Positions 23,609 to 34,058 of a DNA stretch of 64,000 nucleotides are shown here, one piece after another. Made by a program: the position numbers and the translations under genes. Origin of the DNA: Letharia columbiana (taxonomy: Eukaryota > Ascomycota > Lecanoromycetes > Lecanorales > Parmeliaceae); contig NW_023501060.1 of NCBI RefSeq assembly GCF_014066305.1, positions 496,001 to 560,000 on the forward strand, in the 5' to 3' direction. The notes beneath the pieces were generated by a model, which was not told the DNA's origin, ran no database searches, and saw nothing but the letters and a program-made list of their open reading frames with translations. The first letter of the stretch is position 1, and each line of letters opens with the position of its first letter.

Positions 23609-26606
23609 ATGGAGCTGTCACGCCAAGAGTATCCAGCGTTATTGGTGAGCGATAGCAGCACTCGCAGGGAACATGTGGATATCCGTGCTGACTATTTGTC
23701 CAGCGCTCGCTTTCGCCAAATCAAGCAGTGTCTCTCTTGGATGAGCGGGTCAAATTGATTGGGAAAGTCAACACAGATATTGCTGACTGGCTTGCCGTAG
23801 GTGGTCAAGATCCCTATGTCATCGGCATCTACTCATCTACTCAACAGGAGCGACGGCGCGTTGAAGAGACCTATGTGCAAGGTTTAAGAAAATTGGCAAG
23901 TAGACGTCCACATGATGCTGCTGCCGAGCTCGGGTGGGCACTGTCTCTGTATTGGAATCCTAGAGCGTATATTGACTTTAGCCAGTGTCTTCCGGACGCC
24001 ATGGCAGAGCATTGTCAGCTCGATGCAGTCTCTCGCGGAATCACATAATATTCTCGCTGCGAAGATGGAATCAGACGTGGAGCGCCCGTTGAAAGATTTT
24101 CAGTCCAAAAACAGAGAAATGCAGGGCATCAGCACAATACAAGGCAATTTGGCAGCCGTGGCCAAGGACCTCGATGGGGCACAGAAGAGAGCGCAGAAGC
24201 TCGCAGGGGGCAAATCAAACGCCAACAAAGTTGCCAATGCCACCTCCGATGTTGATGCCGCGAATCAATCATGGGAATCTCAGGCACCCTACGTTTTTGA
24301 GCAGCTACAGGCTTTGGATGAGAGCAGGGTCAACCATCTACGTGACGTTCTCACTCAATTTGAGACACATGAGGTTGATCTGGTCGAAAGAAATCGCATT
24401 ACTGCAGAGAGCTGCCTGAACGCCTTGTTGAATGTGAATACCGCCGACGAGATTTCGACTTTCGTTGCGCAGAACGCTGGGGGCGATCAGAATGTAACAC
24501 GAAGACTTGCAAGCCGAAGCGCAACAACTGGTAGCTCAATAGCGGATCCGCCCCCAGCATCAATTCCAGCCGCTACTTCTCCTCCAACTCTTACGCCGTC
24601 TCGAGAGCGAGTTCGTCAGGATGACGAGAGGCCAAGTCCCTTCTCGACGGCTTCCAGAGCCGGTACTGGTACGTGCTCCTGAATGCGATCCAAGCATAGG
24701 ACTGACACTGTGACAGCTCCGAACCCGCCACCGAAGAGCAGCTTCGGCGGTCTAAGGCGCTTGGGCACTGTCTTGGGTGGCCGTTCGAACAAAGGCGCAA
24801 AGGGCATGGACCGGGGCCCTTCCCCCGAGAAGAGATCACGACCGATAAGAAATCCGTTGCGCAGGGGACCAAGCTCGCATCAAAACATGGAAACGATACC
24901 TTCTCCGCCTTCATCATCGTCAAACCTACCACAGTTCTCTCCTCGGCACGAAGCGCCATTGATACAAACCGCTTCGTCACAGTCTACAGAGAGACCTCGG
25001 TCACAAGAGCGGCGGCTCTTAAATGACCAAGTCAATGGCAATACGATTCAGCCAGCGCCTGCCAGAGTGTCTAGTCTGCCCGGCATGACGAATGGAGTAT
25101 CAAGCTCAGCAAATCGTGACCTAGCTACAGTGCAGGAAACCCAGGCTGCCCCTCCGCCAGGTCCACCACCAGGCAAAATGGCTGAGGTGAGTGCTAGCTA
25201 TTACAGCGGTGTCGTTCGTCACTAATACTTGCAAACTCAGCGTGATTCCGAAGGCTACAGCGTTCCATCATCAACTGTAGATGATATTACTCGTGCTCAA
25301 CAAGAAGCAGCAGCAGCTGGGTGAGGACGATATCCAAGTTCCTCGACATAGCTAACAGGTTTAGTGAAACCGGACAATCCCAGTTCAAGCTAGACATACG
25401 ACCCGAACCTATTAAAGAAGATCCAGACGCACAATCTGCTTTTTCAAGCGTTGCGAATACTTTACGGGCAGTAAGTTGTATGCCAGTAGAGTCCTATGAA
25501 TTCTGCTCATCTTTCTTCAGCAAGCATCTCAAGTCGCCACCCCTAGAAAGCCTGGCACAGTACGAGGGCGCCGAGATGTCAGAAACACAGTGTTCGTACC
25601 TTCCGGGCAGTCACTCGAGAGTGCCGGCCTTGGTGGCCCCCAAGTGCCATCCGCGCCACTCTTTAGTTTAGGAGGTGTACCACCCTTACCTCCTGACGCT
25701 CAAAGAGGGTCCGATGCGCAGTCTATCCGATCTGCACATTCCATGAGCAGTCTGGCATCTACAGCTGTTACGCATCCTCAAATGCGTCAACCAGGACTCA
25801 ACGCATCGATTGCCGAGACCGTGAGTGCGACTTTCGAGAAGAGCGAACTCGTCAAGGCAGTCGTCATTGGAGAGCTCGCCTTGCAACACAATCCCAGTGA
25901 AACAACGTCTTCATCTGGATCGGAGAATATAAGACTGGAGAACTTTCCTGTTCTGGAGAAGGTAGCACCAAACCCTAGTTTCATCTCCCAAGTCCCATCC
26001 AGATCCGGCGAATATTCGGTGAACGTCTCCCAGGTTTCTCGCCCGTCGGTAGCTTTCAAGTACCAGGTCCATCTTGAAGACTCGTCTCTGGCTACACACG
26101 CGCCTGTCTCGATCACACCAAGCTGGAAGATTGAACCAACGCAAGCTTCTGTTATACTTACCTATGCATTTAACCCTGCCTTTTCCTCGCCTGCTAAGAG
26201 GAGCGTGTCGCTCAAAAACGTCGTGGTCTTCATCAACGTGGAGAATGCCAAGGCACTCAGCTGCCAGTCAAAGCCTCAGGGCATCTTCTCAAAAGAGAGG
26301 TCACTTATCTATTGGAAGCTAGGAGACATGACTCTTGATGGCTATGCGGAAGCGCCGCAGAAGCTTCTCGCGCGTTTCAGCACTGAGGGTGAAGCAAAGC
26401 CTGGGAACGTCGAGATGCGATGGGAGATCAGTGGTGACGCAGCAGTGGGACTGGGCAGTGGATTAAGCCTTAGCCAGATGGGCTCCAAAGAAGAGGGAGG
26501 TAGTGATCCTTTCGCGGACGAAAGTACTTCGTCGAGTGGTGCAGGAACGTGGAAGGAGGTGCCGGTACATAGGAAGTTGATGAGTGGGAAGTATATGGCT
26601 AATTGA
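23609..26606 (+). CDS. SYP1: Endocytic F-BAR / mu-homology protein SYP1 (FCHo type)
   Basis: Eight exons, join(23609..23644,23704..23796,23848..23933,23986..24668,24717..25186,25241..25320,25365..25470,25521..26606), give 879 residues. The first exon encodes MELSRQEYPALL, the typical start of filamentous-fungal Syp1. The N-terminal F-BAR region (about 1-260) has RVKLIGKVNTDIADW, YVQGLRKLA and ERPLKDF. A disordered Pro/Ser-rich linker follows. The C-terminal 280 residues form the mu-homology domain (from ASIAETVSATFEKSELVKAV to the end). Syp1 acts early in clathrin-mediated endocytosis and at the septin neck. The acceptor at 25364 could also be 25358; both keep frame. The 3' part of the gene is one long exon. 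Confidence 0.9.
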
Positions 26607-27603
26607 AGCGGACGGATGGGGTGTACGTGTACGGGATGCTACTAATATCGATACCGTGCGTTCCTCGCATTATTCTTTTCTATAATAGCTCGAGGTCGAA
26701 GTTGATATCAGAATGATATTTATTTTTTCATCAGTCGAACTGTTACTCGCAAGCAGAATAGCAAAGGGGAGTTTCAGCGACGGATTCCGAATTTCTGATT
26801 ACCGTAGTGACACCAACCCCCGTAGTGCCAAGGCACGAGCCAAGCCAACTGTCAGATAGTAGTACCTAGTACTCGTAAGTCGTAAACTCGTACACCAAAA
26901 CCACTGTTTAAGCCAAAAGTTACCGTTCTTCGTGGCACGTGAACCAAGTTTTTGATGTTCTTCGATCTAGGTATTGTGGTGGAATTCTTTGCGGTACCTA
27001 CTTTAGAGAGAAGCAAAGCTTCGAACTTCTGTGGTTGAGCGCGTAATAAGCATATGAGCGTGAACCCCTGAAGATAAAGTACTGTACCTTAGATTATGCG
27101 AGACGTGTACCTGACTAGCAGAGCTTTAGCAGCGTAAGATCGACACTCGACCCGAAATTGACCCTCATTCTCATTGGTCAATCTAGCTTTAGCCTTGGCA
27201 GTGCGCAACAGCCAATTTTAATTCCGCCGCCATTATACGAGTAGCTCTCCCATTTCTCACTCTCTATCTCATACTCATATCCCTTTCATTGTTTTTTGTT
27301 GTTCTTCCTCCCTCTCTTCACAAGAATCCCCAACCCATCAACTACGGCCTTCGCTCCTCGTCGCCCTTCTTTTATCGACGTTCAGCTGGCTCATTCACTC
27401 CTTCAGCCCTCACCAATATCCTTTCTGTTTTATATTCTTCGCAAAGGTGAAACGCGGATCAAACTCACCACTTTTCGTGCCATTACGAACGAACCACTCC
27501 TGTGCGACCTCAACCGCTCACAAGCCAGCAGACATACGTCAATCCTATCCTAGTACATCCAACTTAATACAAGGGCACTGCGCGAGCAGACCGCTCCATC
27601 ATA
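26607..27603. other. intergenic, promoter of the SH3 membrane protein gene
   Basis: About 1 kb without a gene. An inverted CCAAT box (ATTGG) is near 27174 and the last 300 nt are CT-rich, like a fungal leader. Confidence 0.5.
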
Positions 27604-29593
27604 ATGCATCAACATCATCAGCACCAGCACCATGAGATGAAGCGACAAGACGGTCAGGGATCAACGGTGGTGGAGTATGTCTACCAGACTGCTGCTAAGA
27701 CGTTTGATGGGCCTGTCGGCGGCTACATCACGGCTGCAGCTACGCCTGACGATTCCTCGAGCTCTGATAACTCCAATTCGAATAACAACAAAAACAACAA
27801 CGACAATAATGCGGCTGTGGTATCTCCTACTACAACTATACCTACGCCGACTCCTTCCCCGACTCCTACGCCGACTCCTACCCCGACTCCTACCCCGGTC
27901 CAGGTACACGATACAGATACGGATACCAGCACAAGCTCGACCACGAGCACAACATCCACTTCCAATTCTTCGACCTCCTCGACCTCTACCACCAGCAGTA
28001 CTATCAAGAAGGAAGTCGTGCAGCCAACCTCCTCCTCCACGGCATCCTCTTCAGCCTCTTCACTGTCAACGTCGTCTAGCTCCTCTTTCATCGAAGCTAC
28101 CTCAAGCTCAGCCAAACCAACCTCCACCGCTGGATCCGACTCATCCAATGGAGGTGGCATGTCGAGCGGCGCAAAGGCTGGCTTGGCAATTGGCATCCTC
28201 CTAGCAGTCGCGCTTCTGTTGGGACTATTATTCTTCTGCTTTCGCCGCAGGAGAAAGCATGCCAATAGCGACTACACAAAGGCCGACGATGAGAAAGCGG
28301 CCTACATGGAAGGATTGAAACGTTCGCAAAGCGTAGCGTCTACGAGGACTACTGCTACTGCACCACGGTTGAGCCTGAGACCAATAACGCAGTTCATGCC
28401 TGACATGGCAGCCCGTGGAAAGGCCATGAACGGTGCTACCCCAGCTGCGGCTTTGGGTGCAGTCGGAGGTGCAGGTGTGGGGGCAGCAGCCTCGAGAAGT
28501 CACAACGACCCGGAGAATCCATTTGGAAATCATGCGGAGATTCCGCGGAAGTCTCAAGGTTCATCTGAGAAGGAAGTGGGACTGCCAATTCAGAACAACG
28601 CAGCTGAGAACCCTTTTGGCAACAATGCGGAAGTCCTACCACAAACCGACTTCGGTACGCGCTCGATGCCCAATGACGCTATTCCAGCTCCTCTTCGAAT
28701 CCGAACCCCGACTCCTGAGGCAGGTGCTGTTGCAGGAGGAGCCGTCGCTGGTGCTGCCGGAGGTCTCGCTGCTGCCCAAATTGCCGAGCGTCACAATGCT
28801 CCAAAGCCTCTCAACCTCACTCCCAAACGTTCAGTCTCTCCCGCAGCGTCAAGCCCTGCTGCCTCCGAGTTCAGTCAAACATCAGTGCCAGCAGCAGCTA
28901 TGGTCAATGGCCCTGCTCCAAGCAATGTTCACCGCATCCAACTTGACTTCAAGCCTTCCATGGACGACGAATTGGGTCTTCGTGCTGGTCAGCTTGTTAG
29001 ACTTTTGCACGAGTATGATGACGGCTGGGTAAGCGCTCCCATATTGTACATAGCAGTTTGTTAAAAAGTCGTTGCTAACCACTATTTCGTAGGCTCTCTG
29101 CATTCGTCTGGACCGCTCTCAACAAGGCGTCGCTCCTCGCACTTGTCTCTCGGCTCGTCCTGTTAAGCCTCGCCCCCCACCAGGTTCACGTGGAGCAGGC
29201 CCGCGAGGGCCTCCACCAGGAATGATTGGTCCTGGCCAGCAACGTCCCCAGTCGCCAGCCAGTGGCCGTGGCTCGCCAAACCCTCACAGCCAAGGCCGAG
29301 CCCCCAGACCCTACAATGCCGGCAGCCAACAGCGCTCAATGTCGCCTGGACCTTACGGTGGGGGCCCTCAGCGCCCTGCCAAAATCCCGACCCCCGGTAG
29401 CAAGCGACGGAGTAATTCTGTCAGTGAGGTCAGCAGCCGAAGGAATAGCCCGCCGGGTCCAAGCGGTTTGAACCCTAATGTGCAAAGGGTGCCAATGCAG
29501 CTGCAAACCCTGACTTCGGCCGACCAAGCTTTGACCCAGTCACCACCGCAGAGCATGATGGCTCGGAAACCAGTCCCAGGGCAAGCAATGTGA
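27604..29593 (+). CDS. Single-pass membrane protein with cytoplasmic SH3 domain
   Basis: Two exons, join(27604..29028,29093..29593), give 641 residues. The N-terminal part is His-rich, then Asn-rich, then has a run of Pro-Thr dipeptides (about 80-98) and a Ser/Thr-rich stalk, probably O-mannosylated and outside the cell. One membrane segment lies at about 192-212 (LAIGILLAVALLLGLLFFCF) followed by RRRRK. The cytoplasmic part holds two NPFGN repeats and an SH3 domain split by the intron (RIQLDFKPSMDDELGLRAGQ and LVRLLHEYDDGW, then ALCIRLDRSQQG). The tail is Pro/Arg-rich. No cleavable signal peptide is visible, so topology rests on the anchor. It resembles fungal cell-surface sensors with SH3 tails; the pathway is unknown. 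Confidence 0.85.
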
Positions 29594-30764
29594 ATGATAC
29601 ACACGCTAGGCGTTGTAAATGCGGAAAGGACGGATGGATGGCAAATCCCACGGGAAAATTAGACGGGTATGCTTTTACACATCCGAGTCGGCCATATTTC
29701 CCTTCTAGACTTGCCTCCTTTCTAATGGCGCTTTGATGATTTCTTCATGTTGTGCTTGCTCTACTTAATTTCTAAATCATGTCACAGATGCCCTTGGTGG
29801 CTCTGGGTATCTTGTTCGCTTCTTGAAAACCCCATTTACTCTTGCTCCTGATGGTGGCTTCAGCTAGATGCTTCAGCTTATGAGCGCGTTGGTTGTCGAG
29901 GCGCGCTGGGGTGTGAAGGATGAAGGAGAAGCAAGGTGTCGATGTATTGATGTATTGATGTGTACAATATCAAACAATGCGAGAAACGGCACTGGTGCCT
30001 AGATAACCTGCTGCTGCTCTGCTCCTTTTTGCGAATCCCAAATGATGCATGTCACAAGGATAGAGATTCCCTTCCATGGACCATGTTGATGCAATACCGC
30101 TTCCGCTACCTCGAGCTGGACGGACAGACACAACGCCAACCCAGCCAACCATTCCCCGTCTCTCTGTGCTGGCATACGCCACGCCGGGATCGCTCCATCA
30201 CCGCCAGTCCCCCCCCTCCCCGGTCATGACCTGCTCTCCCACTCGATGTTCGGCAAGAATAATCAACCGGTTCTCTCATCACAGACGGACGGAGCAGATG
30301 ATGCCGCATCGGATAAGCTTCCGCCCGGTTCTCCGCTTCGACACTATCCGGGTTACTCGTTCCTGGGTGATGGGTTTGCCGGCTGTATATGCTGCTTTTT
30401 TTTTATGGAGAAGAGAGGCTCATACTTTGTTTTGTGATACTGTCTTTGGGACTCAGGGATCTGGATGGGGTTTCTTGGGACTCATGGATCTGGATGGGAT
30501 TTTTTCTTCTGGGTGATTTTGGAAAACCGGAAGAGCTTTTGGGTACGGGACGGGATTCTCACGAGCCCGTACTTCCACGCTCGAGGAGTGAGCTTTTTAG
30601 AGAATCTATCGTTAATGCTATCGTTCAGGGCTGAGAGTGCTTCATGAACGGCGTTGAACAACGGAAGTGATCATCATCGCTATCTGATTCACAATCTTTC
30701 GAGTGCCCCTTTTTCCAGCCTCCTCTCGTCCGGCTCCCAAATCCGTGTCGATGCCCTTCGAAGC
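29594..30764. other. intergenic, no gene recognised
   Basis: About 1.2 kb with a TGTATTGA microrepeat near 29940-29965 and a direct repeat at 30448-30503. No coding pattern is seen. Confidence 0.5.
30448..30503 (+). repeat. two-copy direct repeat, period about 29 bp
   Basis: Two near-identical copies of a 26-27 bp unit (core GGATCTGGATGGG) begin at 30448 and 30477, differing at two or three positions. This is a local tandem duplication in non-coding DNA. Confidence 0.7.
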
Positions 30765-31139
30765 CTACCGTTGAGACACAAGGGCCATCAACTCCTCAAA
30801 CGCCTCACGAACCACCGCCCGTTCAGACTGCCAGATCCCCTCGTCCCCGCGCAGCGGCAACTCCTCCCCCTTGCTCGCCTGGAGCACGAACCGCTCGGAC
30901 GGGAACGCAAGCGCAGGCATCGTCTCCGCGACATGCATCCGCACGCCCTGGAGCACCTGCCGCAGTTGGCCCGCGGCCTTGCCGCCCCCGTGTCCGCCGT
31001 ACGACACGATCATCGCGGGCTTCCCGCGCCACTCGTGGAAGAGGTAGTCGATGGCGTTCTTGACCACGGCCGGGTATCCCCAGTTGTACTGCGGCAGGAC
31101 GAAGACGAACGCGGCGTGCTTCCGGACCTGGTCCAGAGT
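30765..31139 (-). pseudogene. NADPH-dependent FMN reductase, 5'-truncated
   Basis: The fragment encodes 124 residues of the NADPH-dependent FMN reductase family (flavodoxin-like fold). It starts just before the conserved AFVFVLPQYNWGYP motif and continues through NAIDYLFHEW, PAMIVSYGGHGGGKAA and the normal C terminus at 30765. Family members have about 190-200 residues, so the N-terminal FMN-phosphate loop and first strands are missing. Going upstream (rightwards), the frame hits TAA at 31140-31142 and the sequence becomes the opposite-strand monooxygenase fragment. An upstream exon is not possible within the adjacent sequence. The remaining frame is otherwise undamaged, so the truncation looks recent. 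Confidence 0.75.
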
Positions 31140-31143
31140 TTAG

Positions 31144-31927
31144 ACCCTACTCACAGATCAGCTGCTATTCTATTCGGGCATCTCTGTGATCGAGTTGAAG
31201 GCTATGGAAGTCAGCGCAAAGGAATGGTGGCTCTCGAACTGCACTGGCCAGGGGAGTTGCTTCATGTTTGATGAAGGCCGAGCTTTGGTTTGCCAACGAA
31301 ATGGCAACGACAGCATTCGGGTCTATGCGGCCGTTCGCCAGCCTGAGACCTGGGTCAAGGAGTGTGGCATAGACTGGGACCAACCGGATCTCGCCCAAAA
31401 GATCTTCACCGAACGTTGTTTCGGCGATTGTCACGACGATATGAAGCGTATCATTGCGGTTGAGGATTTGAGACGGGCTTATTCCGAGACCACTATGGAT
31501 GCTGCCTGTTGGTTCGAAATGGTCACCACGCCCTGGTGTAACTCTCCTTGGGGATGCTGCACGTCTCATGACCCCATTCGCGGGTGTCGGAGTGAACGCA
31601 GCACTGGCCGACGCCCTGGAGCTGTCAACAGCGCTGCTGAAGCGAAAGGTCAACTTCGAAGCTGACCTACCCGACAATCTGGCCGACGCTCTACAAGAAT
31701 ACGAAGGACCTATGTTTGAGCGCGCGAGAGAAAATATGGACAAGGCGTGGGGCGGGCTGCAACACAATTTCAGTGCAAATGGGGTTGACGATCGCGTCAG
31801 ACGGCTTCAGGGTAGAGCGAAGCAGAGAGAAGCGGCAAAGCTGGGAGAAGAAGCAGAGTTGAGGGAAAAAGCAAAGCGGTGGGAACAAGGCACGCTTCCG
31901 AGCCTCTCGCTCCAGCAGCGCGTTTGA
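31144..31927 (+). pseudogene. FAD-dependent monooxygenase, 5'-truncated and frameshifted
   Basis: The fragment matches the C-terminal two thirds of a TetX-like aromatic-ring FAD monooxygenase. It opens after TAG at 31141-31143 with FYSGISVIELKA and continues through QRNGNDSIRVYAAVR. At about 31460-31480 the reading frame moves by one base: IAVED is in one frame, while GLIPRPLWMLPVGSKW is in the next, which has its own stop just before. No splice pair explains the shift. The second frame holds the conserved LLGDAARLMTPFAGVGVN (FAD ribityl/pyrophosphate contact) and the C terminus. The N-terminal GxGxxG FAD motif is absent. It abuts the FMN-reductase fragment head to head. Confidence 0.78.
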
Positions 31928-32339
31928 TACCGCATGCACGGCATTCGAGAGGAAACGGTGGGTTGGCACTCTGGGTTTCTGCTTCTGTTATAAGTAGAAT
32001 TTGGAGCGTCTGATTGGGAAGAATTATACTTACCATGTAGCCTACCATGCAATAAGGAGATTTCGCAACTATTTCGATTTACAGTATTCAACTATCATTG
32101 CGCAAACTTTCGAAGCAGCATACAGAGTGCGTTGTTCGAGCGTCTCGCTTCTCGGGTAGGGACGAGTCTCATCGACCAGGTCTTGACCAAGTCATGATAA
32201 TTACCAGACCGGTATAAGGTACTCCGTGATCATCCGCCCTTCGCCATCTTGCTCCCGTCTCGTCTCGTCCATCACCCTCGCACTCCGAAACCCACCCACG
32301 CGTAGCTCGCCCAAAACCTCCACGACCCCTCCTCCGTCT
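31928..32339. other. intergenic, no gene recognised
   Basis: 412 nt between the monooxygenase fragment and the coiled-coil gene; nothing recognised. Confidence 0.5.
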
Positions 32340-32723
32340 TCAGAATCCCCTGCTGTGGTCCAGATGCATCTGCGTCTCCCGCATCGTCATCTGCAGTTCG
32401 CGCTCCCTCGTCCTCAGGCCCTCGACTTCTTTCCTCAGGGCCGCGTTTTGGGCCTCGAGTTGCGCTTCGCGGGCCTCCAATCTTCGCTGTGGGGTACGCG
32501 GTCTCAGTCGAGTGTGGATGCGTGGATGTATGTAGCAGAGGGGAATCATGTTGGGAGGGAGGTTGGGGGGGGGGGGGGCAGTGCTTACGATGGTCTGCTG
32601 GAGATCGAATATGTTGGCGTTCTGGGGCCCGCTGGCCTGATCGGCTGTTGTTGGCGTGGATTCTTCTTGCGGTTGGTCTGGCTGGGTTGAAGCTTTTTCG
32701 TTGAAGTCGGGAGGAGACGGCAT
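32340..32723 (-). CDS. Small coiled-coil protein
   Basis: Two exons, complement(join(32340..32486,32589..32723)), give 93 residues. The first half is Pro/Ser/Thr/Gln-rich. From FDLQQTI onwards the protein is a heptad coiled coil: the exon junction joins QQTI to RRLEAREAQLEAQNAALRKE, followed by VEGLRTRERELQMTMRETQ. Heptad leucines continue across the splice site, which supports the join. The intron (102 nt) has a run of 14 cytosines (coding strand) just after its donor. No basic region typical of bZIP factors precedes the coil, so it is more likely a small structural or adaptor protein. I do not recognise the family. Confidence 0.65.
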   Translation of the reverse strand: MPSPPDFNEKASTQPDQPQEESTPTTADQASGPQNANIFDLQQTIVSTAPPPPNLPPNMIPLCYIHPRIHTRLRPRTPQRRLEAREAQLEAQNAALRKEVEGLRTRERELQMTMRETQMHLDHSRGF

Positions 32724-34058
32724 GGTATTTGAGTGCTTGAGTTGTTGGAGGGTTTCTTGCGTGGTCTGGAAATCCTTGAGGAGAGTTGGGAGATGGAGGG
32801 ATGGAGGCTTTTTGAATGCCCCGAGCGAACACTGTTTGACTCTCGTGCTGGTTCCTCTGGCTAGATTGTGGTGACGTGGTGCAGTATATCTGACAAACTT
32901 CGTGATGCGCTGGCTGACGTCCCGATCTCGTTGACAGCGAAGACATGTGAGTACCTGATCCCGGCAGCCGACGGTGACTGTGCCCTTGAAAGGATCAAAG
33001 CTTGCAACGTGGTCTATCGATCTGCGATACCGACTGTGAGTGTTTTCGCTCGGTCATGGGTTCCGTATCATGTCGCAGCGGTGCACATCTGCGTGGTTGG
33101 CTTTGGAACCTTGAGCCTAAGGTCAACCAAAGCTCCATTATCGTAGCCAGGTCTCTTTAAGAAATCCGGAAGAGCGACTCGTGATGTCGTCAACTTTCAT
33201 CTCGGCAGGGATCAAGTTCGCCCAAAGTAGAGTACATCAGTCAGGGGCCCGTGCGGTTCTATAGCTCCCACTGCACGCCGTGGCTGGGGAATCTCCGATT
33301 TCTCATCTGCATCCTTGGCATTTACAGCCTTCCCAGCCTTCGCATGACCGTCGTTCCTCTCCTTATCCGTCATCCGCATCACCATCATCTTGCCACTTGC
33401 CGAAGGACCCACCTTCTCGTCCACCATTGATGTTATAAACAGAACCTCTCAGCCAGTGACACAGTTTGCTCCTCAGAGCGCGTCGCGGGGCTCCAGTGCC
33501 ATGCTCGGTTACCCAGAGGTCTACCCGGTGTTCTTTATGCTGATCACGAAAACGAGGTTTCTCCACGCTTAGCATTTCGGAGTCATCGCGGAAGATGGCA
33601 TCGTCCACAGGTATAATCCAAGCAGATGCGAGTCTTGGCTCGCTGTGAGAGGGGCTGCTAACAATAATATTTGATGTTCTCCCTACAGTCAATTGTGTAA
33701 GGTTGGAGAGGGAGAGCTGGAAAGCTCCTTCGACGGTGAATATTTCGGACATTGCGTAGGTGAGACTGTCGTCACGACTGAAGTTGCACGCTTTTGGGCG
33801 TTGAATAAGGAGACAATGCTCCGATGGTGTTTTCTGCGCGGAAATGTTGAAGATTTGCGCCGCTTCGACTGACACCTTGTTTAGGCACCTCACAGCGGTA
33901 CAAATATTGGATATTTCTGCAAGATCAGCACCAAGGAGGAGTTATCAGACGTCTTTGGCGCCCAGGAATTAGTCAAACCGTGCAAGGTTTATGACCACCT
34001 CATACATCGACATAGAGTCTCCAAATAGTCAATGACTTCCACCGAGTCCAAAATCAAC
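32724..34058. other. intergenic, no gene supported
   Basis: About 1.3 kb. A minus-strand open frame at 33363-33893 lacks an early ATG and shows no domain. A start at MSEIFTVEGAFQLSLS with an intron is conceivable but cannot be supported. Confidence 0.4.

Noticed and set aside
33363..33893. Minus-strand open frame of 176 codons
   Set aside because: It begins at a non-ATG codon, shows no domain or family pattern, and a spliced model from MSEIFTVEG could not be closed into a sensible protein.
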